Assembly (NCBI GenBank): GCA_014379815.1
Contig: JACMLA010000290.1
Coordinates: forward strand, 1-5,835
Source of the DNA: Bryobacteraceae bacterium
Lineage (GTDB): Bacteria; Acidobacteriota; Terriglobia; Bryobacterales; Bryobacteraceae
Length of the DNA: 5,835 bases
Reading direction: 5' to 3'
Of the stretch, positions 1-5,232 are shown one piece after another; within the stretch, counting starts at the first letter, position 1; each line of letters opens with the position of its first letter. The notes under the pieces are model-generated. The model saw only the letters and a program-made list of their open reading frames with translations. It did no database searches and had not been told where the DNA came from. The position numbers and the translations under genes are program-made.

Positions 1-1
1 A

Positions 2-118
2 AGCGGCAGACTGAACGGGGTTGCACCGGGGACGCGAGTTCAGATTACTGCGCAGCCGAAAACAAACGGTCGTACTGGCGCGTACTTCGGTTTTGGCGGA
101 GGCGTCACAGTCAGGTAG
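2..118 (+). pseudogene. Upstream fragment of carboxypeptidase-regulatory-like repeat protein, ended by in-frame TAG
   Basis: This frame is open from the left edge to a TAG at 116-118, and its 5' part lies outside the window. It encodes about 38 residues, including GTRVQITAQPKTNGR and a glycine-rich GAYFGFGGGVTV stretch. That is the usual front half of a carboxypeptidase-regulatory-like (CarboxypepD_reg-like) beta-sandwich module. The second half of the same module, DGTFALPSVQPGLYNLVA, starts in the same frame directly after the TAG. The fragment and the downstream ORF are therefore one ancestral gene with a single nonsense codon, not two genes. A single-base change from CAG, GAG or AAG would restore a typical residue before DGTF. 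A sequencing or assembly error is the main alternative. No frameshift is needed to join the two parts. Confidence 0.6.
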
Positions 119-142
119 GACGGGACGTTTGCACTTCCCTCG

Positions 143-925
143 GTGCAACCGGGATTGTACAACCTGGTTGCCATGAGCTACGAGGAGGGTCGCCCCGCGC
201 TCGTGGGTCGAACGGAGCTAACCGTCTCAAACGCGAACGTCGAAAACGTGACGTTCAGCGCTGGATCAATAATCGACATCACAGGGCGTGTGATCCCCGA
301 CAAGCCGGAAGCGGAGAACAACGGGGAACCGGCAGCAAACAAACTCGCCGGTCAGGTGGCCCTGATCAGCGCCCGAAACATGCCGAACTTCGGCCCTCCA
401 GCGCGAATTCAGGATGACGGGACCTTTAAAATCACGGGTGTTTTCCAAGACAAGGTGCTCGTCACGGTCTATGGCTTGCCTGCCGACCAGTACATAAGAA
501 CTGTAATGGCAGGGTCTGTTGACATTACAGAAACTGGTCTTGACTTGTCAGCGGTCGAATCGGCGCCACCGATTGAGATTCGGCTTAGCAGGAAGGGCGC
601 GACTGTTGACGGAGTCGTGCTCGACAAGGACGGGAAGCCCGTAACTGGTTCCATGGTGCTGTTGCTTCCGCAACCATTCGACCCGGAAAAACCGTCGCTA
701 CCGATGTTCCGCAAAATGGCAACGACAGACCAAACCGGGCGTTTTTCCATTAAGGCGATCGCGCCCGGCGAGTACAGGTTGTACGCGTGGGAAAGTTTCA
801 TCTCTGTGGGGGACCTGGACCCGGATCGACTTAAGCCCTACGAGAAGAACGCCGCAGGCCTCAAACTAAAGGAGAGTGCGCACGAAACCGTCGAATTGCG
901 GCTGAACTCACTGCCGGTGGAATGA
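143..925 (+). CDS. Carboxypeptidase-regulatory-like domain protein, C-terminal part (5' end disrupted)
   Basis: This is the C-terminal part of a large, probably secreted or surface protein made of repeated beta-sandwich modules. Numbering from the GTG at 143, the remnant of one module ends near residue 10. A second module covers about 43-135, with its core DDGTFKITGV at 91-100. A third covers about 150-217, with GATVDGVVLDKDGKPVTG at 152-169 and TTDQTGRFSIKAIAPGEYRL at 194-213. The D-x-TG-x-F/DGTF ... PG-x-Y pattern is characteristic of carboxypeptidase regulatory-like and related transthyretin-like folds. Such proteins are abundant in Acidobacteriota, where they are mostly of unknown function. 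No peptidase catalytic residues are seen. The GTG at 143 is simply the first possible start after the in-frame TAG at 116-118. It has no good ribosome binding site and lies in mid-module, so it is probably not a native start. The C-terminus (TGA 923-925) looks natural, with no sorting signal visible. Confidence 0.75.
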   Translation: MQPGLYNLVAMSYEEGRPALVGRTELTVSNANVENVTFSAGSIIDITGRVIPDKPEAENNGEPAANKLAGQVALISARNMPNFGPPARIQDDGTFKITGVFQDKVLVTVYGLPADQYIRTVMAGSVDITETGLDLSAVESAPPIEIRLSRKGATVDGVVLDKDGKPVTGSMVLLLPQPFDPEKPSLPMFRKMATTDQTGRFSIKAIAPGEYRLYAWESFISVGDLDPDRLKPYEKNAAGLKLKESAHETVELRLNSLPVE

Positions 926-1027
926 AGAGAGCACGTTTGTTTTTGCTCCGTGCGCTGCTTCGTGGTAAGGTTCGGCCCTCCCCGACAGAGAGCAGCCTGG
1001 ATGTCAAGGATCTGCTACACAATTAGT

Positions 1028-1513
1028 ATGAACACCTACCAACTGGCATTTCTGATCGGTGCGGTCGCGGGACTTCGTTCAACAATCGCGCCTGCTGCGA
1101 TTAGCTGGGCGGCCAGATCTGGCGGGCTTCGTCTCGAGAATTCCGGTTTGGACCTTCTCGGTTCTGGACCCGCACCCTACATTCTTAGTCTTCTCGCTGC
1201 GGGCGAGTTGATCGTGGACAAACATCCTAAAGTCCCCAGCAGAAAAGCAGCAGGGCCGTTCATCGTACGAATTTTGTCAGGAGCTTTGTGCGGAGCAGCC
1301 ATTGGAACGTCACGCCAGGCTGCGGCAGGCGGCTTCCTCGCCGGAGCGTTCGGCGGAGCAGCGGGAACGCTTGCGGGATTTGAGTCCCGGTCCCAGCTGG
1401 TACGGGCCGCTGGAGGGAATGATCTCCCGATTGCCTTACTGGAAGACGCTGTTGCCATCGGCGGCGCATTCCTGACCGTCTCTCAGGCCAGCCGGAACGC
1501 TTCTACCCCGTAA
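1028..1513 (+). CDS. DUF4126 family small membrane protein
   Basis: A protein of 161 residues, rich in Gly and Ala, resembling the DUF4126 family of integral membrane proteins of unknown function. Features of that family seen here are an N-terminal hydrophobic segment leading into GAVAGLRSTIAPAAISWAAR (11-30), a central GELIVDKHPKVPSR (59-72), a glycine/alanine-rich RILSGALCGAAIG (81-93), a second small-residue segment at about 101-117, and a C-terminal ALLEDAVAIGGAFL (136-149). About three to four short membrane segments are plausible. I chose the ATG at 1028 because the family begins just before the first hydrophobic stretch. In-frame starts at 950 (GTG) and 1001 (ATG) would add a non-conserved, Arg-rich extension. 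No strong ribosome binding site is present at any of them; an AAGGA lies at 1006-1010, rather far upstream. The 3' end overlaps the convergent tetR gene by 11 bases. Family call is fairly sure; function unknown. Confidence 0.75.
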   Translation: MNTYQLAFLIGAVAGLRSTIAPAAISWAARSGGLRLENSGLDLLGSGPAPYILSLLAAGELIVDKHPKVPSRKAAGPFIVRILSGALCGAAIGTSRQAAAGGFLAGAFGGAAGTLAGFESRSQLVRAAGGNDLPIALLEDAVAIGGAFLTVSQASRNASTP

Positions 1514-2114
1514 TGGGAAGGATGTATCGGGTCAGCACGGATTTCAGTTCACGAATTAACCGGGTCCGTTGCTGTCCTCCATGGGCAGAGATCAGGGGCA
1601 TCATCCCTTTGAAGATCGACGAACATACCCGCGCGGTCCACAGAGCGTCGCGCGGCCTCAGGTCAGGCTTTCGATTTCTGAAGACTCGGGTCAGTCGCGT
1701 GGTCAGACTGTCCTCAAGAACCTGCTTCCGGTTGACCGATTCGGGAGCCAGTCCAGCTTCTACAAACATCGCTTCAAAAGCCGGATGCTGGGTGTGGAAT
1801 GTAATGAATGGATCAACCAGTCCATCCACCAGGTCCTCAATCGGCAGACTGGAAAGTACCAGCACATCGCCCAGGTTCGCGTGGATCAGGTCGAGTTCTC
1901 TGACGTAGCGGTCCGCCAGAGCTTCCACAATTGACTGTTTGTTTGGGAAAAACTGGTAAAACGTTCCAGGAGAAACCCCAGCCTCCTGCGCAATCGCATT
2001 CGTGGTTGCTTTGGCATACCCGACTTCGCCGAACACTCGTGCCGCTGCTTCGAGAAGGCTCACAATGCGAAGTTTCCCGCGAGCCTGCCTTCTTACACTG
2101 ATTTCTGCTTTCAT
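1503..2114 (-). CDS. TetR/AcrR family transcriptional repressor
   Basis: A 203-residue protein of normal TetR-family length. The N-terminal DNA-binding domain (about 12-70) shows the typical series: helix 1 with LLEAAARVFGEVGYAKAT (20-37), then the helix-turn-helix TTNAIAQEAGVSPGTFYQFF (37-56), then NKQSIVEALADRY (58-70). The C-terminal ligand-binding and dimerisation domain (about 80-203) is variable, as usual, and gives no clue to the inducer. The gene is divergent from the SDR oxidoreductase at 2202. The gap between them contains two matching palindromes (2121-2134 and 2151-2164), so autorepression and control of the SDR gene are the natural reading. The near operator ends 7 bases from the start codon. 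No Shine-Dalgarno sequence precedes the ATG (a T-run does), so translation is probably weak or uses a leaderless or very short leader transcript. The 3' end overlaps the DUF4126 gene tail to tail. Confidence 0.92.
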   Translation of the reverse strand: MKAEISVRRQARGKLRIVSLLEAAARVFGEVGYAKATTNAIAQEAGVSPGTFYQFFPNKQSIVEALADRYVRELDLIHANLGDVLVLSSLPIEDLVDGLVDPFITFHTQHPAFEAMFVEAGLAPESVNRKQVLEDSLTTRLTRVFRNRKPDLRPRDALWTARVCSSIFKGMMPLISAHGGQQRTRLIRELKSVLTRYILPITG

Positions 2115-2120
2115 AAAAAA

Positions 2121-2134
2121 CGAGCGAATGCTCG
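2121..2134. promoter_or_regulatory. Putative TetR operator, tetR-proximal
   Basis: CGAGCGAATGCTCG is a perfect inverted repeat: CGAGC, a 4-base centre, then GCTCG. It lies 7 bases upstream of the tetR start codon, so bound repressor would cover the tetR start region. It matches the second palindrome at 2151-2164 at 12 of 14 positions in the same orientation. Palindrome size and position are typical for TetR-family operators. Binding by the neighbouring TetR protein is inferred, not shown. Confidence 0.75.
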
Positions 2135-2150
2135 CATAAACCTTGAATCG

Positions 2151-2164
2151 CGAGTGAACGCTCG
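2151..2164. promoter_or_regulatory. Putative TetR operator, SDR-proximal
   Basis: CGAGTGAACGCTCG is an imperfect inverted repeat (one mismatch between the 5-base arms). It matches the site at 2121-2134 at 12 of 14 positions, and the two centres are 30 bases apart, close to three helical turns. It follows a possible -35 element TTGAAT (2143-2148). It would therefore lie inside the spacer of a promoter driving the oxidoreductase gene. The matching -10 element is poor (best candidate TCCAAT, 2168-2173, spacer 19), so the promoter itself is uncertain. Confidence 0.72.
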
Positions 2165-2188
2165 TAATCCAATAAATCAGTTTACAAC

Positions 2189-2195
2189 GAGGAGG
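2189..2195 (+). promoter_or_regulatory. Strong ribosome binding site deciding the SDR start
   Basis: GAGGAGG lies six bases before the ATG at 2202. It fixes that codon as the start, in preference to an in-frame GTG at 2154 that lies inside the operator and would add 16 atypical residues. Confidence 0.85.
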
Positions 2196-2201
2196 AAACT
2201 A

Positions 2202-3245
2202 ATGATAAGCGAAAAAGCTCCGGCAAGGAAGACAGCCCTGGTAACTGGCGCGACTGGCTTGTTAGGCAATAACCTGGTCAGATTGCTGGTGGAAAAGGAC
2301 TTTCACGTCAAAGCTATGGTCCGTTCCAGAGACAAAGCGGCGAAGCAATTTACCGGTGTCACAGTTGAGGTGATCGAAGCAGACATCACCAATCTCGCTG
2401 CTGTCTCCGGGGCTCTTACGGACGTAGATATTGTCTTTCATACCGCAGCCCACTTCCGCGACAGCTACAAAGGCGGTCAGCACCGGAACGAGTTGTATCG
2501 GATAAACGTTCAAGGTACGGTTGACCTGCTCTCAGCCGCGTATCTCGCGGGGGTTCGGAAATTCATTCACACCAGCTCAATCGCGGTGCTCGATGGCAAA
2601 CCCGGCCAGATAATCGACGAATCCATGTTGCGGGATCCTGCAAATGCTGACGACTATTACCGGAGCAAGATCCTTTCCGACGAGGCAGTCCTGCAATTTC
2701 TGGTCTCGCACCCCGACATGTGGGCAGCTATGGTTCTGCCCGGCTGGATGCACGGACCGGGTGATGTTGGGCCAACTTCTGCCGGTCAAATGGTCCTCGA
2801 TTTCCTGAAGCAGAAACTGCCATTCATCGTTCCCGGTGACTTCTCTCTGGTGGATGCTCGCGATGTAGCTGAAGCGATGCTGCTGGTCGCGGAGAAGGGC
2901 ACAAGGGGGGAACGATACCTTGCGGCAGGTCGTTCCATCGCGATGGAAGACTTGTTCTCCACCCTGCAACGAATTAGTGGAATCAAAGCACCGGCGCGAA
3001 AGATTTCCCTCCCGCTGTTGTACGGGATTGCGGTTGCGGGGGAACTATGGGCGCGTTTGACGAAGAAACCGATCCTGCTAAGCCTGGCAACAGTCCGACT
3101 GATGGAGCGTGAGGCCGGCAAATCAACGTTCGACAATACCAGAACCCAGCGACAGCTCGGGCTGCGCTTTCGCCCCACAGAGCAGACCCTGCGGGACGAG
3201 ATCGAGTGGTATCGAACCAGGGGATGGCTTAGTGCACAGTCCTAA
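2202..3245 (+). CDS. NAD(P)-dependent epimerase/dehydratase, extended SDR family (dihydroflavonol-reductase-like)
   Basis: A 347-residue cytoplasmic oxidoreductase of the extended short-chain dehydrogenase/reductase family (COG0451 type). The Rossmann fold begins at once: TALVTGATGLLGNNLVRLL (11-29), with the nucleotide-binding TGxxGxxG at 15-22. The acidic AD at 60-61, followed by the family-typical DIVFHTAAHF (76-85) and N102 of INVQGT, also fit. The active site is visible as HTSS (123-126) and Y152-x-x-x-K156 (YYRSK). PGWMHGPGD and the C-terminal substrate-binding part follow, and length is normal. The closest general resemblance is to dihydroflavonol-4-reductase or sugar-epimerase-like bacterial proteins; the substrate cannot be read from sequence. 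The gene stands alone, under likely control of the divergent TetR repressor, which suggests a role in responding to a small molecule such as a carbonyl compound or xenobiotic (inference). The start is fixed by GAGGAGG at 2189-2195. Confidence 0.9.
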   Translation: MISEKAPARKTALVTGATGLLGNNLVRLLVEKDFHVKAMVRSRDKAAKQFTGVTVEVIEADITNLAAVSGALTDVDIVFHTAAHFRDSYKGGQHRNELYRINVQGTVDLLSAAYLAGVRKFIHTSSIAVLDGKPGQIIDESMLRDPANADDYYRSKILSDEAVLQFLVSHPDMWAAMVLPGWMHGPGDVGPTSAGQMVLDFLKQKLPFIVPGDFSLVDARDVAEAMLLVAEKGTRGERYLAAGRSIAMEDLFSTLQRISGIKAPARKISLPLLYGIAVAGELWARLTKKPILLSLATVRLMEREAGKSTFDNTRTQRQLGLRFRPTEQTLRDEIEWYRTRGWLSAQS

Positions 3246-3267
3246 CGCGAGTGCCATGAACCAAATC

Positions 3268-3298
3268 TGTGGGTTACTTGCGCCGCGTAACGCCCACA
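3268..3298 (+). terminator. Stem-loop after the SDR gene (possible terminator without a T-run)
   Basis: TGTGGGTTAC (3268-3277) pairs with GTAA (3287-3290) and CCCACA (3293-3298), giving a ten-pair stem with a 2-base CG bulge and a 9-base loop. It begins 23 bases after the SDR stop codon and lies before the next gene. No T-run follows, so it is not a standard intrinsic terminator. It could stabilise the 3' end or assist Rho-dependent termination. Confidence 0.35.
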
Positions 3299-3316
3299 AG
3301 TAGCGCCACCGTAACG
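3280..3316 (+). repeat. Imperfect tandem direct repeat in the SDR-yceI gap
   Basis: GCGCCGCGTAACG (3280-3292) recurs as GCGCCACCGTAACG (3303-3316), 23 bases downstream. The first copy overlaps the loop and right arm of the stem-loop at 3268-3298. The 170-base gap (3246-3415) holds no gene. A regulator site for the downstream YceI/haem genes is possible, but no clear promoter hexamers were found. Confidence 0.35.
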
Positions 3317-3400
3317 AACGGAATCTCCCTGACTCTCCTTTTCTTTCCGCGCAAAGAGTGTGGAAGCTAATGCTCCCACCGACAACAAGCTCGGAACGTT

Positions 3401-3409
3401 GAGGAAGAG
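3401..3409 (+). promoter_or_regulatory. Ribosome binding site of the YceI-like gene
   Basis: The purine-rich GAGGAAGAG ends six bases before the ATG at 3416 and supports that start, which also places a signal peptide exactly at the N-terminus. Confidence 0.7.
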
Positions 3410-3415
3410 GCATTT

Positions 3416-4027
3416 ATGAAACTCGTATCTTTAGCAGTTTTTACGGTGGTCCTGCTGGCGTCAGCAGCGTACGCCAACGGTTCCATCGAGGTAGCCGGCG
3501 GAACAGCAAACTTCTCGGTCGGCACCAATATTCCTGCGGTTACGATACACGGCAAGTCAAAAGCTCTTACAGGCACCGCGACCGTTAACCGCTCCGGAGA
3601 CACGCTCACTATCGAGAACGCAGACGCGAAGATTCCAGTCGTATCGCTAACCACTGGCATGGGGCTCCGGGACAACCACATGCGTAAACTCGTCTTCACC
3701 TCTCCCAATGGAGAACTGTCCGATCTGTCGTACCGGAGCGGGAAGACCGAGTGCACCATTGCGAAAAACAATGACGGCGGCAGTACCTGTTTATTGAAAG
3801 GGGAACTCGCCATCCGCGGAGTTGCCCGCCCTTTGAGCCTCACCTTGAACCTCCGAGATGATGGCTCCGGCCGTTTTCGGGTTGCAGGTTCGGGAGCCGT
3901 TCGTCTGACCGACTACGGCATCGAGCCACCGAGTCAGCTTGGAGTGCGGGTTGACGAGCAGGTGCAGCTGCGATTTGAATTTTCGGTGACTACTAGCACG
4001 GCGATGAGTGCTGCGAGGGGGCAATGA
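3416..4027 (+). CDS. YceI-like secreted polyisoprenoid/quinone-binding protein
   Basis: A 203-residue exported protein of the YceI family. These are lipocalin-like beta-barrels that bind polyisoprenoid chains, including quinone-type lipids, in the periplasm. A Sec signal peptide spans 1-20 (hydrophobic core LAVFTVVLLA, cleavage after AYA). Family landmarks follow: ANFSVGTNIPAVTIHGKSKAL (split at 31-41 and 42-51), the GMGLRDNHM signature (81-89), LKGELAIRGVARPLSLTL (127-144), and the closing DYGIEPPSQLGV (166-177). C113 and C125 could form a disulphide in the periplasm. The length is near normal for the family. The stop codon overlaps the start of the downstream haem protein gene (ATGA, 4024-4027), implying co-translation and probably a joint role. 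What ligand it carries is not visible. Family assignment is confident; partnership with the haem protein is inferred. Confidence 0.88.
   Translation: MKLVSLAVFTVVLLASAAYANGSIEVAGGTANFSVGTNIPAVTIHGKSKALTGTATVNRSGDTLTIENADAKIPVVSLTTGMGLRDNHMRKLVFTSPNGELSDLSYRSGKTECTIAKNNDGGSTCLLKGELAIRGVARPLSLTLNLRDDGSGRFRVAGSGAVRLTDYGIEPPSQLGVRVDEQVQLRFEFSVTTSTAMSAARGQ
4015..4021 (+). promoter_or_regulatory. Ribosome binding site inside the yceI 3' end, for the coupled haem gene
   Basis: GAGGGGG lies within the last codons of the YceI-like gene, two bases before the ATG at 4024. With the ATGA stop/start overlap it suggests translational coupling of the two genes. Confidence 0.55.
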
Positions 4028-5148
4028 GGCTTGCCATTCTCGCCACTCTCCTGAGTTTCGGCTTCGCTGCAAGGCTGACTGCTTTGCCGACTATGATCCG
4101 GCTGGGCTACCCCAACTGCGTGTCCTGTCACGTCTCGCCCCAGGGCGGCGGCCTGCTGAATGAGTACGGACGTGGGATCGACGAAGCCCAGAGCTGGAAG
4201 GCGGGTGAGTACAAGCCGAAAGACGGCCGGCTCGCTCGAACTCTGAACTGGCAAGGCCGCATCAACCAGGACGTCCGTATGCTAAACAACGGCCAGTTCG
4301 ATTCCGACCGGTCGATCCTCCGGTCGCGCTGGTTCTATCGGAACGTGACCGAGTTAGGAAAAGGAGTCCGGATATCGACAACCGTCGAAGCCGCCGCGCA
4401 AGGTCAGGTAAGACGAACTCTGCCTTACGAAAGAACGGTCGCAATCGGCAGTTATCATGTCGATACTGCTCTCCTGCAGTACAGGGCGGCCCCCGGACTT
4501 GAGATTGCCGTCGGTCGGGATGCGCTTCCCACCGGACTGAACACGCCTGACCAGAACCTGTTTATCAAGTCACGCAACCGCCTTGGGTTCTATGACACTC
4601 CTACACAGGCGAAGCTGTTCTGGTGGGGCAGGCGTTACCACATCAACCCATATGTATTTGCACCCAGCGGCGAAGAGGCCTCGCAGGATCGCGAAAGCGG
4701 TGGCGGATTTCTTGCAGAGTTCGACCCATTAGGCAATGGGCGCGCCATTGTCGGGATCAACACTTTGCAGGCGCGCGGCCGAACCGTCGACCGGGCTATG
4801 ACCGGCCTTTACACGAGGCTCGGTTTTGGACAGTGGGGCATCTTCGCCGAGCATGACTATTCTCTTCGAACGCCGCGCGGAGCGAATAGCCAGGCCTTTG
4901 CACAAAGTACGAGTTTTGCCCAGGTATTCTGGGCCGCGCGGGAATGGCTGGTTGCCTACGCCGGGGCCGAACGGCTGCGCGTTGCGGTGCCCTTTCCGGA
5001 AAGCCGCGTCGCAGGCCGATTCGACCTCGTTGCCCGTCTTAGTAGCCAGTTCACGGTAGGCAGCAGCGTGAGAGTCGAGCACGACGCGCGAAACGGCAGG
5101 ATGGCCCCCGCTGTCTCGCTGCAACTAGCCTGGAAGACAGTGCCGTAG
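4024..5148 (+). CDS. Exported single-haem (CxxCH) protein with outer-membrane beta-barrel-like domain
   Basis: A 374-residue protein that I cannot assign to a named family. An N-terminal signal peptide (1-20, hydrophobic core AILATLLSFGFAA, likely cut after LTA) is followed within about 12 residues by one c-type haem site, C32-V-S-C35-H36, in the context YPNCVSCHVSPQGGGLLNEY. The CHVSPxGGGxLNxYGR pattern recurs at the N-terminus of several bacterial envelope proteins. From about 75 to the end the chain shows alternating, aromatic-rich strands separated by polar turns, for example RSRWFYRNVTEL (101-111), TALLQYRAAPGLEIAVGRDA (148-167) and GLYTRLGFGQWGIFAEHDYS (261-280). This looks like a porin-like outer-membrane barrel. 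The last strand, VSLQLAWKTVP, does not end in the usual terminal Phe. There is no second CxxCH and no obvious distal Met ligand. Coupling to the YceI-like gene suggests a shared envelope redox or lipid role (inference). The start at 4024 overlaps the yceI stop. Confidence 0.75.
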   Translation: MRLAILATLLSFGFAARLTALPTMIRLGYPNCVSCHVSPQGGGLLNEYGRGIDEAQSWKAGEYKPKDGRLARTLNWQGRINQDVRMLNNGQFDSDRSILRSRWFYRNVTELGKGVRISTTVEAAAQGQVRRTLPYERTVAIGSYHVDTALLQYRAAPGLEIAVGRDALPTGLNTPDQNLFIKSRNRLGFYDTPTQAKLFWWGRRYHINPYVFAPSGEEASQDRESGGGFLAEFDPLGNGRAIVGINTLQARGRTVDRAMTGLYTRLGFGQWGIFAEHDYSLRTPRGANSQAFAQSTSFAQVFWAAREWLVAYAGAERLRVAVPFPESRVAGRFDLVARLSSQFTVGSSVRVEHDARNGRMAPAVSLQLAWKTVP

Positions 5149-5207
5149 TGGGTCACGGCATAGCGATACACTGCGGATTGCCGTGAGCGGCTGCTAAGTT
5201 CACGGCA
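5141..5207 (+). promoter_or_regulatory. Alternating inverted-repeat array upstream of the dehydratase gene
   Basis: Four copies of one box alternate in orientation: TGCCGT (5141-5146), TCACGGCA (5153-5160), TGCCGTGA (5179-5186) and TCACGGCA (5200-5207). The last three are exact 8-base matches in alternating orientation. Box 1 overlaps the stop codon of the haem gene, and box 4 ends 26 bases before the dehydratase start. The boxes can pair 1-2 and 3-4, or alternatively 2-3, which is the geometry of an attenuator. As DNA they could equally be paired operators for a dimeric regulator, such as a GntR or LacI type acting on sugar-acid genes. No T-run follows, so a classical intrinsic terminator is unlikely. 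Confidence 0.5.
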
Positions 5208-5212
5208 CGACA

Positions 5213-5226
5213 CCCGCGGGAGGAAG
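5213..5226 (+). promoter_or_regulatory. Ribosome binding site overlapping a CCCGCGGG palindrome
   Basis: GGGAGGAAG (5218-5226) is a good Shine-Dalgarno sequence, with GGAGG nine bases before the ATG at 5233, and it supports that start. Its first three bases are also the right half of the perfect palindrome CCCGCGGG (5213-5220). Confidence 0.6.
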
Positions 5227-5232
5227 TCTTGG

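Noticed and set aside
929..953. Possible terminator hairpin after the carboxypeptidase-regulatory-like gene (GCACG ... CGTGC around a T-rich loop)
   Set aside because: The stem is only five base pairs, with a 13-base loop, and the T-run lies in the loop rather than after the stem.
950..1027. Longer N-terminus for the DUF4126 protein (GTG at 950 or ATG at 1001)
   Set aside because: The added residues are Arg-rich and unlike the family, and neither start has a better ribosome binding site. The conserved hydrophobic segment begins just after the ATG at 1028.
1513..1934. Plus-strand open frames opposite tetR
   Set aside because: They are shadows of the well-supported TetR gene on the minus strand, with Arg/Ser-rich translations and no ribosome binding site.
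3341..3371. Possible promoter for the YceI/haem pair (TTCTTT ... GCTAAT)
   Set aside because: Matches to both hexamers are weak and the spacing is poor. It is not distinguishable from chance.
3367..3843. Minus-strand open frame of 158 codons opposite the YceI-like gene
   Set aside because: It is antisense to a gene with a clear signal peptide and family motifs. Its translation has no family features.
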